64,000 nt of DNA from positions 1-64,000 of the forward strand of contig NZ_JAJGMW010000007.1 in the NCBI RefSeq assembly GCF_020782115.1, written 5' to 3'. Below the pieces are notes generated by a model. The model was not told the DNA's origin. It searched no databases and worked only from the letters and a program-made list of their open reading frames with translations. Shown piece by piece: positions 26,019 through 34,735 of the stretch. Each line of letters starts with the position of its first letter. Within the stretch, counting starts at the first letter, position 1. Made by a program: the position numbers and the translations under genes. The stretch comes from Leeuwenhoekiella parthenopeia. GTDB taxonomy: Bacteria; Bacteroidota; Bacteroidia; Flavobacteriales; Flavobacteriaceae.

Positions 26019-26873
26019 ATGGAACAAGTTGAGCAGACCAATGAACAACTAGCCATAGTAAGCTATTGTAGAAATTGTCATCAAAATTTAGATGCCGGTG
26101 CAGCATTTTGCAGTGCCTGCGGAGGACAAATCGTAAAAAACCGAATAACCGTAAAAAACCTGGCTGAAGATTTTAATGACCGCTTCCTAAACCTGGATAG
26201 CGCCTTTCTAAAAACCTTCAGAGCACTCTTTACCAAACCGGAAGACGTCATAGGCGGTTATATAGACGGAGTTCGTAAAAAATACCTCTCTGCCTTTGGT
26301 TACTTTGCCATATCACTTACGGTAGCGGGAATCTATGTATTTATCCTTCGTGAGTATTTAATGGATTCCCTTTTTGAAAACCTTCAGGTATCTGAAACTC
26401 CAAATCAGGAACAGCAGCTGGCGTTTATCAAAAATTTTACGATGAGCATTAATGAATACCAGACACTTTTCAGCGTTTTGAGTATTCCCATTCTGGCTTT
26501 AATCTCCCGAATCGTATTCTGGAATTACAAAAAGTACAATTACCTGGAGCATATTGTAATTTACCTCTATGCGTTTAGTCACATTAACCTGGTATTCTAC
26601 ATTTTAGCCATTGGCACGATTTGGTCAACCTCCCTGTATACCTTTATCAGCTTTACAGGAATTATCGCCTACATTGTTTATATATGCTTTGTACTTAAAC
26701 GCTTGTACCGTTTAAACACTACCAGCCTGATCTTAAAAACCTCGCTGTTTGCCTTAATCGGGGGTATTGTTTTCACCATTTTATGCACTGTAGCTATGAT
26801 AATAATGTATAAACTGGGTGTTTTTGATGCTCTGATCGAAAGCACAAAAACTGCCGGGCAATCTAAAAGCTAG
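26019..26873 (+). CDS. DUF3667 membrane protein with zinc ribbon
   Basis: This 284-residue protein begins with a CRNCHQNLDAGAAFCSACGG zinc ribbon (about 17-36) and then the DUF3667 signature, with FLNLDSAFLKTFRALFTKPEDVIGGYIDG and RKKYLSAFGYFAIS. Four or five membrane helices follow. The family has no proven function. It lies 3 bases after cdaA, so they are probably co-transcribed, and its end is 1 base from the end of a convergent ABC exporter gene. Confidence 0.88.
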   Translation: MEQVEQTNEQLAIVSYCRNCHQNLDAGAAFCSACGGQIVKNRITVKNLAEDFNDRFLNLDSAFLKTFRALFTKPEDVIGGYIDGVRKKYLSAFGYFAISLTVAGIYVFILREYLMDSLFENLQVSETPNQEQQLAFIKNFTMSINEYQTLFSVLSIPILALISRIVFWNYKKYNYLEHIVIYLYAFSHINLVFYILAIGTIWSTSLYTFISFTGIIAYIVYICFVLKRLYRLNTTSLILKTSLFALIGGIVFTILCTVAMIIMYKLGVFDALIESTKTAGQSKS

Positions 26874-26874
26874 A

Positions 26875-28644
26875 TTACTCTATTTCAGAATTTGAGGCAA
26901 ACTGTACTTCGTAGAGTTTTCTGTAGTAACCATCTTCCTTCTCCAGAAGACTTTTATGGTTGCCCATTTCAACAATCTGACCCTTTTCCATCACGATGAT
27001 CTTATCTGCCTTTTTAATTGTGGCCAGACGATGTGCGATTACAATTGAGGTACGCCCTTTGGTGATTTTATTAATCGCCTTTTGTATGAGGTGCTCACTA
27101 TTAGAATCGACAGAAGAAGTAGCCTCATCCAGAACCAGAATACTGGGGTTGCTTACATAAGCCCTTAAAAATGAAATAAGCTGTCGTTGACCACTGCTCA
27201 GCATCGCACCGCGTTCTTTTACATTGTAATGATAGCCATTAGGAAGGCTCGATATAAATTTATCTACGCCAATAGTTTTAGCCGCGTTCACCACATCCTC
27301 TTCCGAAATATCGGGATTATTGAGCGTGATGTTATTGAGAATAGAATCTGCAAACAGGAAAACATCCTGTAAAACAACCGCAATTTCAGAGCGCAGCGAA
27401 GTGATTTTTACATCTTTTATATCTATTCCGTCAATAGAAATCGTTCCACTGTCAATTTCATAAAAGCGACTCAGTAAGTTAATGATAGTCGATTTTCCGG
27501 CACCTGTAGATCCTACAATGGCAACCGTCTCTCCTGCCGCAACCTCGAGATTAATTCCGCGTAAAACCTCTTCGTCAGGCACATAACTGAAGCGCACATC
27601 CTGAAAACTGATATCTCCTTTAATTTTAGCCAGTTCGCGCGTCCCTTCATCTTTTATACGTGCATCGGTATCCAGAATACCAAAAACCCGATTGGCAGCT
27701 ACCATTCCCATCTGCAGGGTATTAAACTTATCGGCAATTTGACGTAACGGTGTAAACAGCATTTGCGAAAATTGTATAAAAGCAGTTACCAGACCTATGG
27801 TAATAACATCATTCTCTACAGCTCTCAAACCCCCATACCAAACCAGTAAACCTATCGTGATTGAAGTAACCATTTCGGCAATGGGAAAGAAAATAGAGTT
27901 GTACCATACGGTCTTGTTCCAGGCCCGCATATGCTTTTGGTTAATCTCGTTAAACTTCTCACGCTCTATGCGCTCACGCGAAAAAATCTGCACAATTTTC
28001 ATCCCGGTAACCCGCTCCTGAACAAATGAATTGAGATTAGCGACCTGAGTACGCACTTCTTCAAAAGCAACTTTCATCTTCCGCTGAAAAATACGGGTGG
28101 CATAAAGTATAAACGGAAGGATTACAAAAACTATAAGAGAAAGCTGCCAGCTTTTGTAAAGCATTACTCCCGCAATCACCAGCATTTTAAGAAGATCACT
28201 GATGATCATAAAAAGCCCCTGACTAAAAATACTTGAGATGGTTTCGATATCATTTACAGCCCGCGTCACCAGCCTGCCCACGGCAGATTTGTCGTAATAC
28301 TGCTTTTTAAAATAAATCATGTGATTAAAAAGCCTGGTGCGTATATCGAGTACCACCTGCTGTCCCAGCCAGTTTGCAAAATAGATAAATACGAGCTGGA
28401 AAATAGATTCGCCCAGAAGCACCAGAAAACTCAACCCAATATAGTACAGCAACGTGTCCATATCTCTGGGCTGCATACCCTGGTCTATGGCATACTCAAA
28501 ATAAATGGGCCGTAAAACCGCAAATACTGAAATCAGAATCGCAGAAATACCTACAAAATACATGCGCCCCTGATAAGGGCGTGTATAACTCAAAAGCTTT
28601 TTAAACAAGCCAAAATCAAAAGCATTGCCTTTACTGTCTGCCAT
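26875..28644 (-). CDS. ABC exporter, fused permease and ATPase (MsbA-like)
   Basis: I chose the ATG at 28644 (589 residues), giving MADSKGNAFDFGLFKKLL, the usual start for this flavobacterial family; an upstream start at 28695 lies deep inside truA. Six membrane helices (about 25-320) precede the ATPase with Walker A GSTGAGKST, signature LSSGQRQ and Walker B ILVLDEAT. Homodimers of this class export lipids, lipid A precursors or drugs. The start overlaps the truA stop by 14 bases, so the two genes are translationally linked. Confidence 0.9.
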   Translation of the reverse strand: MADSKGNAFDFGLFKKLLSYTRPYQGRMYFVGISAILISVFAVLRPIYFEYAIDQGMQPRDMDTLLYYIGLSFLVLLGESIFQLVFIYFANWLGQQVVLDIRTRLFNHMIYFKKQYYDKSAVGRLVTRAVNDIETISSIFSQGLFMIISDLLKMLVIAGVMLYKSWQLSLIVFVILPFILYATRIFQRKMKVAFEEVRTQVANLNSFVQERVTGMKIVQIFSRERIEREKFNEINQKHMRAWNKTVWYNSIFFPIAEMVTSITIGLLVWYGGLRAVENDVITIGLVTAFIQFSQMLFTPLRQIADKFNTLQMGMVAANRVFGILDTDARIKDEGTRELAKIKGDISFQDVRFSYVPDEEVLRGINLEVAAGETVAIVGSTGAGKSTIINLLSRFYEIDSGTISIDGIDIKDVKITSLRSEIAVVLQDVFLFADSILNNITLNNPDISEEDVVNAAKTIGVDKFISSLPNGYHYNVKERGAMLSSGQRQLISFLRAYVSNPSILVLDEATSSVDSNSEHLIQKAINKITKGRTSIVIAHRLATIKKADKIIVMEKGQIVEMGNHKSLLEKEDGYYRKLYEVQFASNSEIE

Positions 28645-29398
28645 ACGGGATAAAGATTTCTTCGGGGTAACGCACTGCGGTGAGGTATAAGCCATGCGCA
28701 GGAGCAGAAGCGCCTGCCTCAGATCGCTCGCCGCCGGCTATGATGTCTTTCAACTCATTAACGCTCGTTTTTTTAAGGCCTACATCCAGCAAAGTTCCTA
28801 CTACGGCGCGCACCATATTGCGTAAAAATCGATCTGCAGTAATCCTAAAAACCAATCGGTCTTCTTCACGGCTCCAGAACGCTTCCCTAATGTCGCAAAG
28901 ATAAGTTTTCACATCTGTATTTGACCGGCTGAAACATTTAAAATCCTGCCTGCCTAAAAGCAATTTTGCAGCCTTATTCATCAACTCCAAATCCACTTCG
29001 GCTTCAAAAAAATACGATTGATTCACCAAAAAAGGATTTTTCTGCTGGTGAATGAAATAAGAATAACTGCGCTCTATGGCATCAAAACGCGCATGTGCTT
29101 CTGCCGCTGCAGGAGTCATCGTTTTAACGGCAATGGCTTGGGGCAAAAAACGATTCAGTCTAAAAACCAGATGTTGTTGCTCATCTGGAGTTAGCAAATT
29201 TGCATAGTCAAAATGAACCCAAAGTTGTTTTGCATGCACTCCGGCATCTGTACGCCCGGCACCGGTAACCGCAATTTCAGACCTTAGCAAGGTGGTTAAT
29301 GCCTTTTCCAATTCTTCCTGCACGGTGATACTCTGCGGCTGTCGCTGCCAACCATGGTATGCAGTCCCGTCGTAAGCTATATCTATAAAATACCGCAC
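28631..29398 (-). CDS. truA: tRNA pseudouridine synthase A
   Basis: This 255-residue enzyme converts uridines 38-40 of the tRNA anticodon arm to pseudouridine. The catalytic aspartate is Asp51 in GAGRTDAGVHA. The start IAYDGTAYHGWQRQP and the late segment DRFLRNMVRAVVGTLLDVG are family hallmarks. It is the first gene of a two-gene unit with the ABC exporter and diverges from a phosphoesterase across a perfect palindrome. Confidence 0.95.
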   Translation of the reverse strand: MRYFIDIAYDGTAYHGWQRQPQSITVQEELEKALTTLLRSEIAVTGAGRTDAGVHAKQLWVHFDYANLLTPDEQQHLVFRLNRFLPQAIAVKTMTPAAAEAHARFDAIERSYSYFIHQQKNPFLVNQSYFFEAEVDLELMNKAAKLLLGRQDFKCFSRSNTDVKTYLCDIREAFWSREEDRLVFRITADRFLRNMVRAVVGTLLDVGLKKTSVNELKDIIAGGERSEAGASAPAHGLYLTAVRYPEEIFIPYGRQ

Positions 29399-29419
29399 GC
29401 TTTGAATTTGTGATTAAAG

Positions 29420-29441
29420 CTGCAAAGATACATCTTTGCAG
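29420..29441. promoter_or_regulatory. Perfect 10+10 palindrome at the truA / phosphoesterase promoters
   Basis: Arms CTGCAAAGAT and ATCTTTGCAG are separated by two bases. On the minus strand the left arm holds TATCTTTG, a perfect -7 box for truA. On the plus strand CATCTTTG is one base off. The palindrome may be a regulator site or simply two overlapping divergent promoter boxes. Confidence 0.5.
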
Positions 29442-29473
29442 GGGCTCTTCTCACCCAATTAAGTTTCCCTCGT

Positions 29474-29968
29474 ATGAAAAAAATCCTGCTTCTCAGTGAC
29501 ACCCACAGCCATATCGACGATCGTATTTTGGCATACGCCAAAAAAGCAGATGAAGTATGGCACGCAGGTGATATAGGAGATCTAAGAGTAACCGATGCGC
29601 TTCAAAAAATAGCCCCTTTACGAGCCGTATATGGCAATATTGACGATCACGAGATCAGAAATGAATTCCCCTTAAATAACCGTTTTAATTGTGAAGGTGT
29701 CGATGTGCTTATCACTCATATAGGGGGTTACCCGGGCCGATATTCGCCTGCCATTCGGGAAGAATTATATGCGCACCCGCCCAAATTATTTATTTGCGGG
29801 CATTCACACATCTTAAAAGTGATGCCAGACCGAAAACTCAACCTGCTGCATATGAATCCCGGTGCTGTGGGCACACACGGATTTCATAAAGTACGCACCA
29901 TGCTTCGGTTTACAGTAGATCAGGGTAAAATAGACAATCTGGAGGTTATAGAAATGAAACGCGATTAA
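29474..29968 (+). CDS. YfcE/MJ0936-family metallophosphoesterase
   Basis: This 164-residue cytoplasmic protein has the calcineurin-like metal motifs in order: LSDTHSH, AGDIGD, YGNID, THIGG and GHSHI. Members of this short family hydrolyse phosphodiesters in vitro with manganese, but their cell substrate is generally unknown. It is a single gene: truA diverges from it upstream, and a hairpin follows. Confidence 0.92.
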   Translation: MKKILLLSDTHSHIDDRILAYAKKADEVWHAGDIGDLRVTDALQKIAPLRAVYGNIDDHEIRNEFPLNNRFNCEGVDVLITHIGGYPGRYSPAIREELYAHPPKLFICGHSHILKVMPDRKLNLLHMNPGAVGTHGFHKVRTMLRFTVDQGKIDNLEVIEMKRD

Positions 29969-30010
29969 TACCTGGTGCTTAATTAAGGCCTGCTACAAAC
30001 ATTTTAAAAC

Positions 30011-30042
30011 GAAAAACCCTGCAAGTTGGCATACTTGCAGGG
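30011..30042 (-). terminator. Terminator of the DUF4293 gene
   Basis: CCCTGCAAGT (30017-30026) pairs with ACTTGCAGGG (30033-30042). The T run is on the minus strand, so it serves the DUF4293 gene rather than the phosphoesterase. Confidence 0.75.
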
Positions 30043-30071
30043 CTTCGCACTAATTAACTAAGATAGTAGGT

Positions 30072-30482
30072 CTATCGCAACCGGTCAACAGATTTTACAA
30101 GATCCTCATCCCGCTTAATTGCTTTGTTTGCCAAAGCGATAAAAACGATAGAAATGATGGGGATTAGCATCCCAATACCTTTCTCCGGGGCCGCCGCCCC
30201 TCCAGATAAGATTTGCGACTGGTAAACCAATACACCTAGTAAAATAAAGTTTAATATGATATTCAGTCTGCCTAGTACAAACTGTAGCTTTCTATTTTTA
30301 AATAAAAAAATGGTAATAAACGACAACAACGCACTTCCTAAAAACATAGCCAGCAACTCTATACGGCCGGTAGCATAAACCGGTTCTCCCTCAGCCGTAC
30401 TAAAAACCGGTATCAGAAATAAAAGTCCGGCAGAAACCGCTGCGGCCAAAATTAAATAAATGCTTTGTATGCGTTGTATCAT
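30072..30482 (-). CDS. DUF4293 membrane protein
   Basis: This 136-residue protein has four membrane helices and the diagnostic MIQRIQSIYLILAA start of DUF4293, followed by LLFLIPVF and a positively charged tail (ANKAIKRDEDLVKSVDRLR). The family is confined largely to Bacteroidota and usually lies directly upstream of, and divergent from, rho, as it does here. Function is unknown. Confidence 0.92.
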   Translation of the reverse strand: MIQRIQSIYLILAAAVSAGLLFLIPVFSTAEGEPVYATGRIELLAMFLGSALLSFITIFLFKNRKLQFVLGRLNIILNFILLGVLVYQSQILSGGAAAPEKGIGMLIPIISIVFIALANKAIKRDEDLVKSVDRLR

Positions 30483-30689
30483 GTAAATACCTTCATTAGG
30501 GCTGACAAAAATAAAAACTTCTATCAGACTAGAGCCAAATTAATAAAAAATATTGTTGTATTATTGCAGTACATTGTGTAGCCAACTCTGAGTTGACTAC
30601 TTACTTGCCAAAAAATTTATCAGATCTTCTCTCAAAATTTTTTGATCGCATTCAAACCAATTCATTACAGAAATTCATACGTATCGTTC

Positions 30690-32495
30690 ATGTTTAATAT
30701 TTCAGAATTAAAAGCTAAAAAGCTACCTGAACTTCAGGAAATTGCCAAAGGCCTTGATATCCCAAAGTTCAGAACACTCAAAAAGCTTGATTTAGTTTAT
30801 AAAATCCTTGACCAGCAGGCATCAGACCCTAAAGCTGTAGCTGAAGTCATCGAAGATAAAAGCTCAGATTCCTCAAACTCCGGGGCTAAAGCTTCTGGAA
30901 AACCTGAAAAAGACGAATCCCGAAAGAATTCAGGATCAAAAGGACCTAACAATCCTCCAAAATCTGCAGGACCAAAAGATTCTTCCAATACACCTAAAGA
31001 CGCAGATTCTTCTTCTAAAGATAAGGAAAAGCAAAAACGCAAACCTAAACCCAACAAGCCCGATCAGGATACTACCACCAAACAGGATTCTAATTCGGCA
31101 AAAGGAAGACCGCGCAAGGAAAACAATCCCAACTCCGGCAATCAAAATACCAAGAATACCAAAGATTCCAATTCGGGATCAAATGCCAACAACCCCAGGA
31201 ATAACAACCGAAATAACAATTCGGGGAATAATTCTAATGGCAACCAGAACAACAACAATAACAACAACAATAATAATAATAACAATAATAACAGTAATTC
31301 AAACGGCAATAGCCACAATAATCAGCGCGACAACGGGAATAAAGACACCCGCAACCGCTACCGCGAGCCTGATTATGAGTTTGACGGACTTATTGAGAGC
31401 GAGGGTGTACTGGACATAATGCAAGACGGCTACGGCTTCCTGCGTTCTTCAGACTACAACTACCTGTCATCACCCGATGATATTTACGTATCGCAATCTC
31501 AAATACGTTTATTCGGTCTCAAAACCGGAGATACTGTACTGGGAGTAATAAGACCTCCTAAAGAAGGGGAAAAATATTTCCCGCTTATTAAGGTTTCTAA
31601 GATCAACGGACTTGACCCAAGCGTGGTGCGTGACCGTGTTTCGTTTGAACACCTCACACCGCTTTTCCCTAAGGAAAAATTCAACTTAGCAGATCGCCAA
31701 AGCACTATCTCTACCCGTATTATGGATCTTTTTGCACCTATCGGAAAAGGACAGCGGGGTATGATTGTATCTCAGCCCAAAACCGGTAAGACGATGTTGC
31801 TTAAAGATGTTGCAAACGCAATCGCAGCAAACCATCCTGAGGTTTATCAAATGATCCTTTTAATTGATGAGCGTCCTGAAGAGGTGACCGATATGCAACG
31901 CAACGTAAAAGGTGAGGTTGTAGCTTCAACTTTTGACAAAGAGGCTCACGAACACGTGCGCGTAGCTAACATTGTTCTGGAGAAAGCAAAACGCCTGGTA
32001 GAATGTGGTCACGATGTGGTAATCCTTTTAGACTCAATCACACGTCTGGCCCGCGCTTACAACACCGTACAGCCTGCTTCCGGCAAAATTTTGAGCGGTG
32101 GTGTTGATGCCAATGCCCTGCACAAACCCAAACGTTTCTTTGGCGCTGCGCGAAATATTGAAAACGGAGGTTCCCTTTCAATCATAGCCACGGCATTAAC
32201 CGAGACCGGTTCAAAAATGGACGAGGTTATTTTTGAAGAATTTAAAGGAACCGGTAACATGGAACTTCAGTTGGATCGTAAGATCGCAAACCGAAGAATT
32301 TTCCCTGCGATTGACCTCACCTCTTCAAGTACCCGTCGTGACGATTTACTGCTTAGCGAAAACGCTATTCAGCGTATGTGGGTAATGCGCAAATACCTTG
32401 CAGATATGAATCCTATTGAAGCGATGGAATTCATCAGTGAACGCATTAAACAAACTAAAAACAACGAAGAGTTTTTGATATCGATGAACGGTTAA
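30690..32495 (+). CDS. rho: Transcription termination factor Rho with long disordered insert
   Basis: This ATP-driven RNA helicase ends transcription at Rho-dependent sites. I chose the ATG at 30690, giving [19 protein letters not shown], the normal Rho start (601 residues). After the N-terminal Rho_N helices (about 1-45) comes a disordered insert of about 190 residues, rich in S, K, P, D and N, including 15 consecutive Asn. The RNA-binding fold (about 240-310, [15 protein letters not shown]) and the ATPase with P-loop [11 protein letters not shown] and the Q-loop region follow, intact. Bacteroidota Rho proteins often carry such inserts; in Bacteroides the insert is reported to promote condensate formation. 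Confidence 0.96.
   Translation: MFNISELKAKKLPELQEIAKGLDIPKFRTLKKLDLVYKILDQQASDPKAVAEVIEDKSSDSSNSGAKASGKPEKDESRKNSGSKGPNNPPKSAGPKDSSNTPKDADSSSKDKEKQKRKPKPNKPDQDTTTKQDSNSAKGRPRKENNPNSGNQNTKNTKDSNSGSNANNPRNNNRNNNSGNNSNGNQNNNNNNNNNNNNNNNSNSNGNSHNNQRDNGNKDTRNRYREPDYEFDGLIESEGVLDIMQDGYGFLRSSDYNYLSSPDDIYVSQSQIRLFGLKTGDTVLGVIRPPKEGEKYFPLIKVSKINGLDPSVVRDRVSFEHLTPLFPKEKFNLADRQSTISTRIMDLFAPIGKGQRGMIVSQPKTGKTMLLKDVANAIAANHPEVYQMILLIDERPEEVTDMQRNVKGEVVASTFDKEAHEHVRVANIVLEKAKRLVECGHDVVILLDSITRLARAYNTVQPASGKILSGGVDANALHKPKRFFGAARNIENGGSLSIIATALTETGSKMDEVIFEEFKGTGNMELQLDRKIANRRIFPAIDLTSSSTRRDDLLLSENAIQRMWVMRKYLADMNPIEAMEFISERIKQTKNNEEFLISMNG
31248..31292 (+). repeat. AAY trinucleotide run coding 15 asparagines in rho
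   Basis: Fifteen consecutive AAC/AAT codons lie in frame within the disordered insert of Rho. Mixed use of the two codons interrupts the pure DNA repeat, but the region should still be prone to unit gain or loss. Confidence 0.95.
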
Positions 32496-32544
32496 AAAAC
32501 TTTTTTACTATACTAAAAATATATATTCAGATTTATCCCAACAA

Positions 32545-32580
32545 AAAAACTCCCTCGCATAAAAATGCAAGGGAGTTTTT
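32545..32580. terminator. Bidirectional terminator between rho and rpsT
   Basis: AAAAACTCCCTCGCAT (32545-32560) pairs, with one mismatch, with ATGCAAGGGAGTTTTT (32565-32580) around a 4-base loop. It lies between convergent gene ends. Confidence 0.85.
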
Positions 32581-32600
32581 AAACTTTTAAACAGAATTTA

Positions 32601-32849
32601 TTAAAGCGCGTTTACGTGCTTAGCCAATTGTGATTTTAAGTTAGATGCTTTGTTATCGTGAATGATATTATTCTTAGCTAACTTATCGATCATAGAAACC
32701 ACAGAAGGAAACATAGTCTCTGCTTCTTTTTTATCAGCCTCACGTAATTTTTTCATTGCATTACGTGTAGTTCTGCTTTGGTAACGGTTTCTAAGACGCT
32801 TTGTCTCGCTGTTTCTAATTCTTTTTAAAGATGACTTGTGATTTGCCAT
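32601..32849 (-). CDS. rpsT: 30S ribosomal protein S20
   Basis: This 82-residue basic protein binds 16S rRNA in the small subunit. The sequence [21 protein letters not shown] is the classic S20 start and the length is normal. It lies just after two tRNA-Glu genes on the same strand and may be transcribed with them. A strong hairpin follows. Confidence 0.97.
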   Translation of the reverse strand: MANHKSSLKRIRNSETKRLRNRYQSRTTRNAMKKLREADKKEAETMFPSVVSMIDKLAKNNIIHDNKASNLKSQLAKHVNAL

Positions 32850-32871
32850 TATCTTGCTCTGTTTTAAATTG

Positions 32872-32943
32872 TAGCCCGTAGGGGAATCGAACCCCTCTTA
32901 CCAGGATGAAAACCTGGCGTCCTAGCCGATAGACGAACGGGCC
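32872..32943 (-). tRNA. tRNA-Glu (TTC)
   Basis: The 72-base gene folds as a full cloverleaf on the minus strand. The acceptor GGCCCGT pairs with ACGGGCT (first pair is G-U), the anticodon stem CCAGG/CCTGG carries loop TTTTCAT with anticodon TTC, and the T-arm has GGTTCGATTCC. No CCA is encoded. It is the downstream one of a pair. Confidence 0.96.
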
Positions 32944-32983
32944 ATTATGTTTTTATCACATTTGAGGTATGTGAAAACCTTTG

Positions 32984-33055
32984 TAGTCCGTAGGGGAATC
33001 GAACCCCTGTTACCAGGATGAAAACCTGGCGTCCTAACCCCTAGACGAACGGACC
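32984..33055 (-). tRNA. tRNA-Glu (TTC), second copy
   Basis: This 72-base gene has acceptor GGTCCGT/ACGGACT, the same anticodon arm with TTC, and the same T-arm as its neighbour. It differs in the D-loop and acceptor stem, so it is a diverged duplicate. It precedes the other copy by 40 bases on the minus strand. Confidence 0.96.
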
Positions 33056-33078
33056 AGCCTTTGTTTCAAATGCGGATG

Positions 33079-33107
33079 CAAAAATAAACATATTTTTATA
33101 AGTCGCA
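33079..33107 (-). promoter_or_regulatory. Promoter of the tRNA-Glu pair
   Basis: On the minus strand TATTTTTG (33086-33079) matches the -7 box, with TTG (33107-33105) 18 bases upstream as the -33 element. The predicted start of RNA is about 15 bases before the first tRNA. Confidence 0.55.
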
Positions 33108-33131
33108 ATAGCAAAACAAAAAAAATTCAAA

Positions 33132-34604
33132 TTAATATGCTTTTGCAAACAAAACACGTCTCGAAGCCGGTTTCCCACTATACACGCAAGTGCCTGATTC
33201 TTCCTTGTAATCAAGTGGTATACAGCGAATTGTCGCTTTAGTTTCGTTCTTGATTTGTTCTTCGGTTTCTGAGGTACCATCCCAGAATGCACTTACAAAA
33301 CCGGTCTTATTCTCCAGAATATCTTTAAACTCGTCATAGGTTTCCACCTCGGTGATATGCGAATCTCTAAATTTAAGCGCTTTATCAAATAGGGCTGTTT
33401 GCATTTCTGCCAGTAAAGCCTGCACGCGATCAACAATAGCATCTTTAGAAACAACCTCTTTAGACAAGGTATCTCTTCGAGCCAGTTCAACCGTACGCTT
33501 CTCGAGATCCCGGGGACCAATCGCAATACGCAGCGGAACCCCTTTGAGTTCGTACTCATTAAATTTCCAGCCCGGTTTATGAGTATCACGATCATCATAT
33601 TTAACCGAAACACCCAAAAGCTGTAGCTCACGCTTTAATTCTTTGGCGACCTGCGATATTGCATCAAGCTGCTCCTCCCCTCTGTATATAGGAACAATAA
33701 CCACCTGAATTGGCGCTAATTTCGGAGGCAAAACCAGACCATTATCATCGCTATGTGTCATCACCAGAGCCCCCATCAATCGGGTTGAAACGCCCCAACT
33801 GGTAGCCCAGACATGTTCCTGATTCCCTTCTTTGGATGCAAACTTAACATCAAAGGCCTTGGCAAAATTCTGACCCAAAAAGTGTGAGGTTCCCGCCTGA
33901 AGCGCCTTACCATCCTGCATTAAGGCTTCAATACAATAGGTTTCAAGAGCTCCCGCAAAGCGTTCGCTTTCTGTTTTTGTACCGCGTATAACAGGCATTG
34001 CCATAAAACGCTCTGCAAATTCAGCATAAACGCGCATCATCAGGTTAGCTTCTTCTATCGCCTCCTGCTCGGTCGCGTGAGCAGTATGCCCCTCCTGCCA
34101 TAAAAATTCTGCAGTGCGTAGAAACAGACGCGTGCGCATTTCCCAACGCACCACGTTTGCCCATTGATTGATTTTTATAGGTAAATCGCGATAAGACTGA
34201 ATCCACTTTCTGTACGTATCCCAAATTATGGTTTCTGAGGTAGGCCTTACAATAAGCTCCTCCTCCAGTTTAGCTTCCGGATCTACTATAATTCCGCCAT
34301 CTTCATCATTCTTAAGACGGTAATGCGTAACCACAGCACATTCCTTTGCAAAACCATCTACGTGACTTGCCTCCTTACTAAAGTAGGATTTAGGAATAAA
34401 TAACGGAAAATACGCATTCTCGTGACCGGTAAGTTTAAACATGCGATCCAGTTCGGCCTGCATTTTTTCCCATATCGCATAACCGTAAGGCTTAATAACC
34501 ATGCAACCGCGCACTCCGCTGTTTTCGGCCAGATCTGCCTTTACAACCAGCTCGTTATACCATTTTGAATAATCTTCTGCCCGTGAGGTTAAATTCTTTC
34601 CCAT
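33132..34604 (-). CDS. proS: Prolyl-tRNA synthetase (short, eukaryote/archaea-like type)
   Basis: This 490-residue class II enzyme charges tRNA-Pro. It lacks the editing insertion of the long bacterial form and shows the class II motifs in the archaeal-like arrangement: [54 protein letters not shown], and the ATP site around [10 protein letters not shown]. The C-terminal zinc-type domain has [18 protein letters not shown], ending LFAKAY. This form is usual in Bacteroidota. Confidence 0.96.
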   Translation of the reverse strand: MGKNLTSRAEDYSKWYNELVVKADLAENSGVRGCMVIKPYGYAIWEKMQAELDRMFKLTGHENAYFPLFIPKSYFSKEASHVDGFAKECAVVTHYRLKNDEDGGIIVDPEAKLEEELIVRPTSETIIWDTYRKWIQSYRDLPIKINQWANVVRWEMRTRLFLRTAEFLWQEGHTAHATEQEAIEEANLMMRVYAEFAERFMAMPVIRGTKTESERFAGALETYCIEALMQDGKALQAGTSHFLGQNFAKAFDVKFASKEGNQEHVWATSWGVSTRLMGALVMTHSDDNGLVLPPKLAPIQVVIVPIYRGEEQLDAISQVAKELKRELQLLGVSVKYDDRDTHKPGWKFNEYELKGVPLRIAIGPRDLEKRTVELARRDTLSKEVVSKDAIVDRVQALLAEMQTALFDKALKFRDSHITEVETYDEFKDILENKTGFVSAFWDGTSETEEQIKNETKATIRCIPLDYKEESGTCVYSGKPASRRVLFAKAY

Positions 34605-34689
34605 ATATAGAAATTTGGCACAACTCTTGTGCTAGATTAAGTAGTTTTTCGGATTTGTAACATCTTTGTTAAATGCACAAATTTGACCG

Positions 34690-34721
34690 CAAAACTAACT
34701 AAATTTACAATTGTACAACAA
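34690..34721 (-). promoter_or_regulatory. Promoter of proS
   Basis: On the minus strand TAGTTTTG (34697-34690) matches TAnnTTTG, with TTG triplets 18-21 bases upstream (34716-34721). It lies about 85 bases before the proS start. Confidence 0.5.
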
Positions 34722-34735
34722 TAAATACGGATGAT

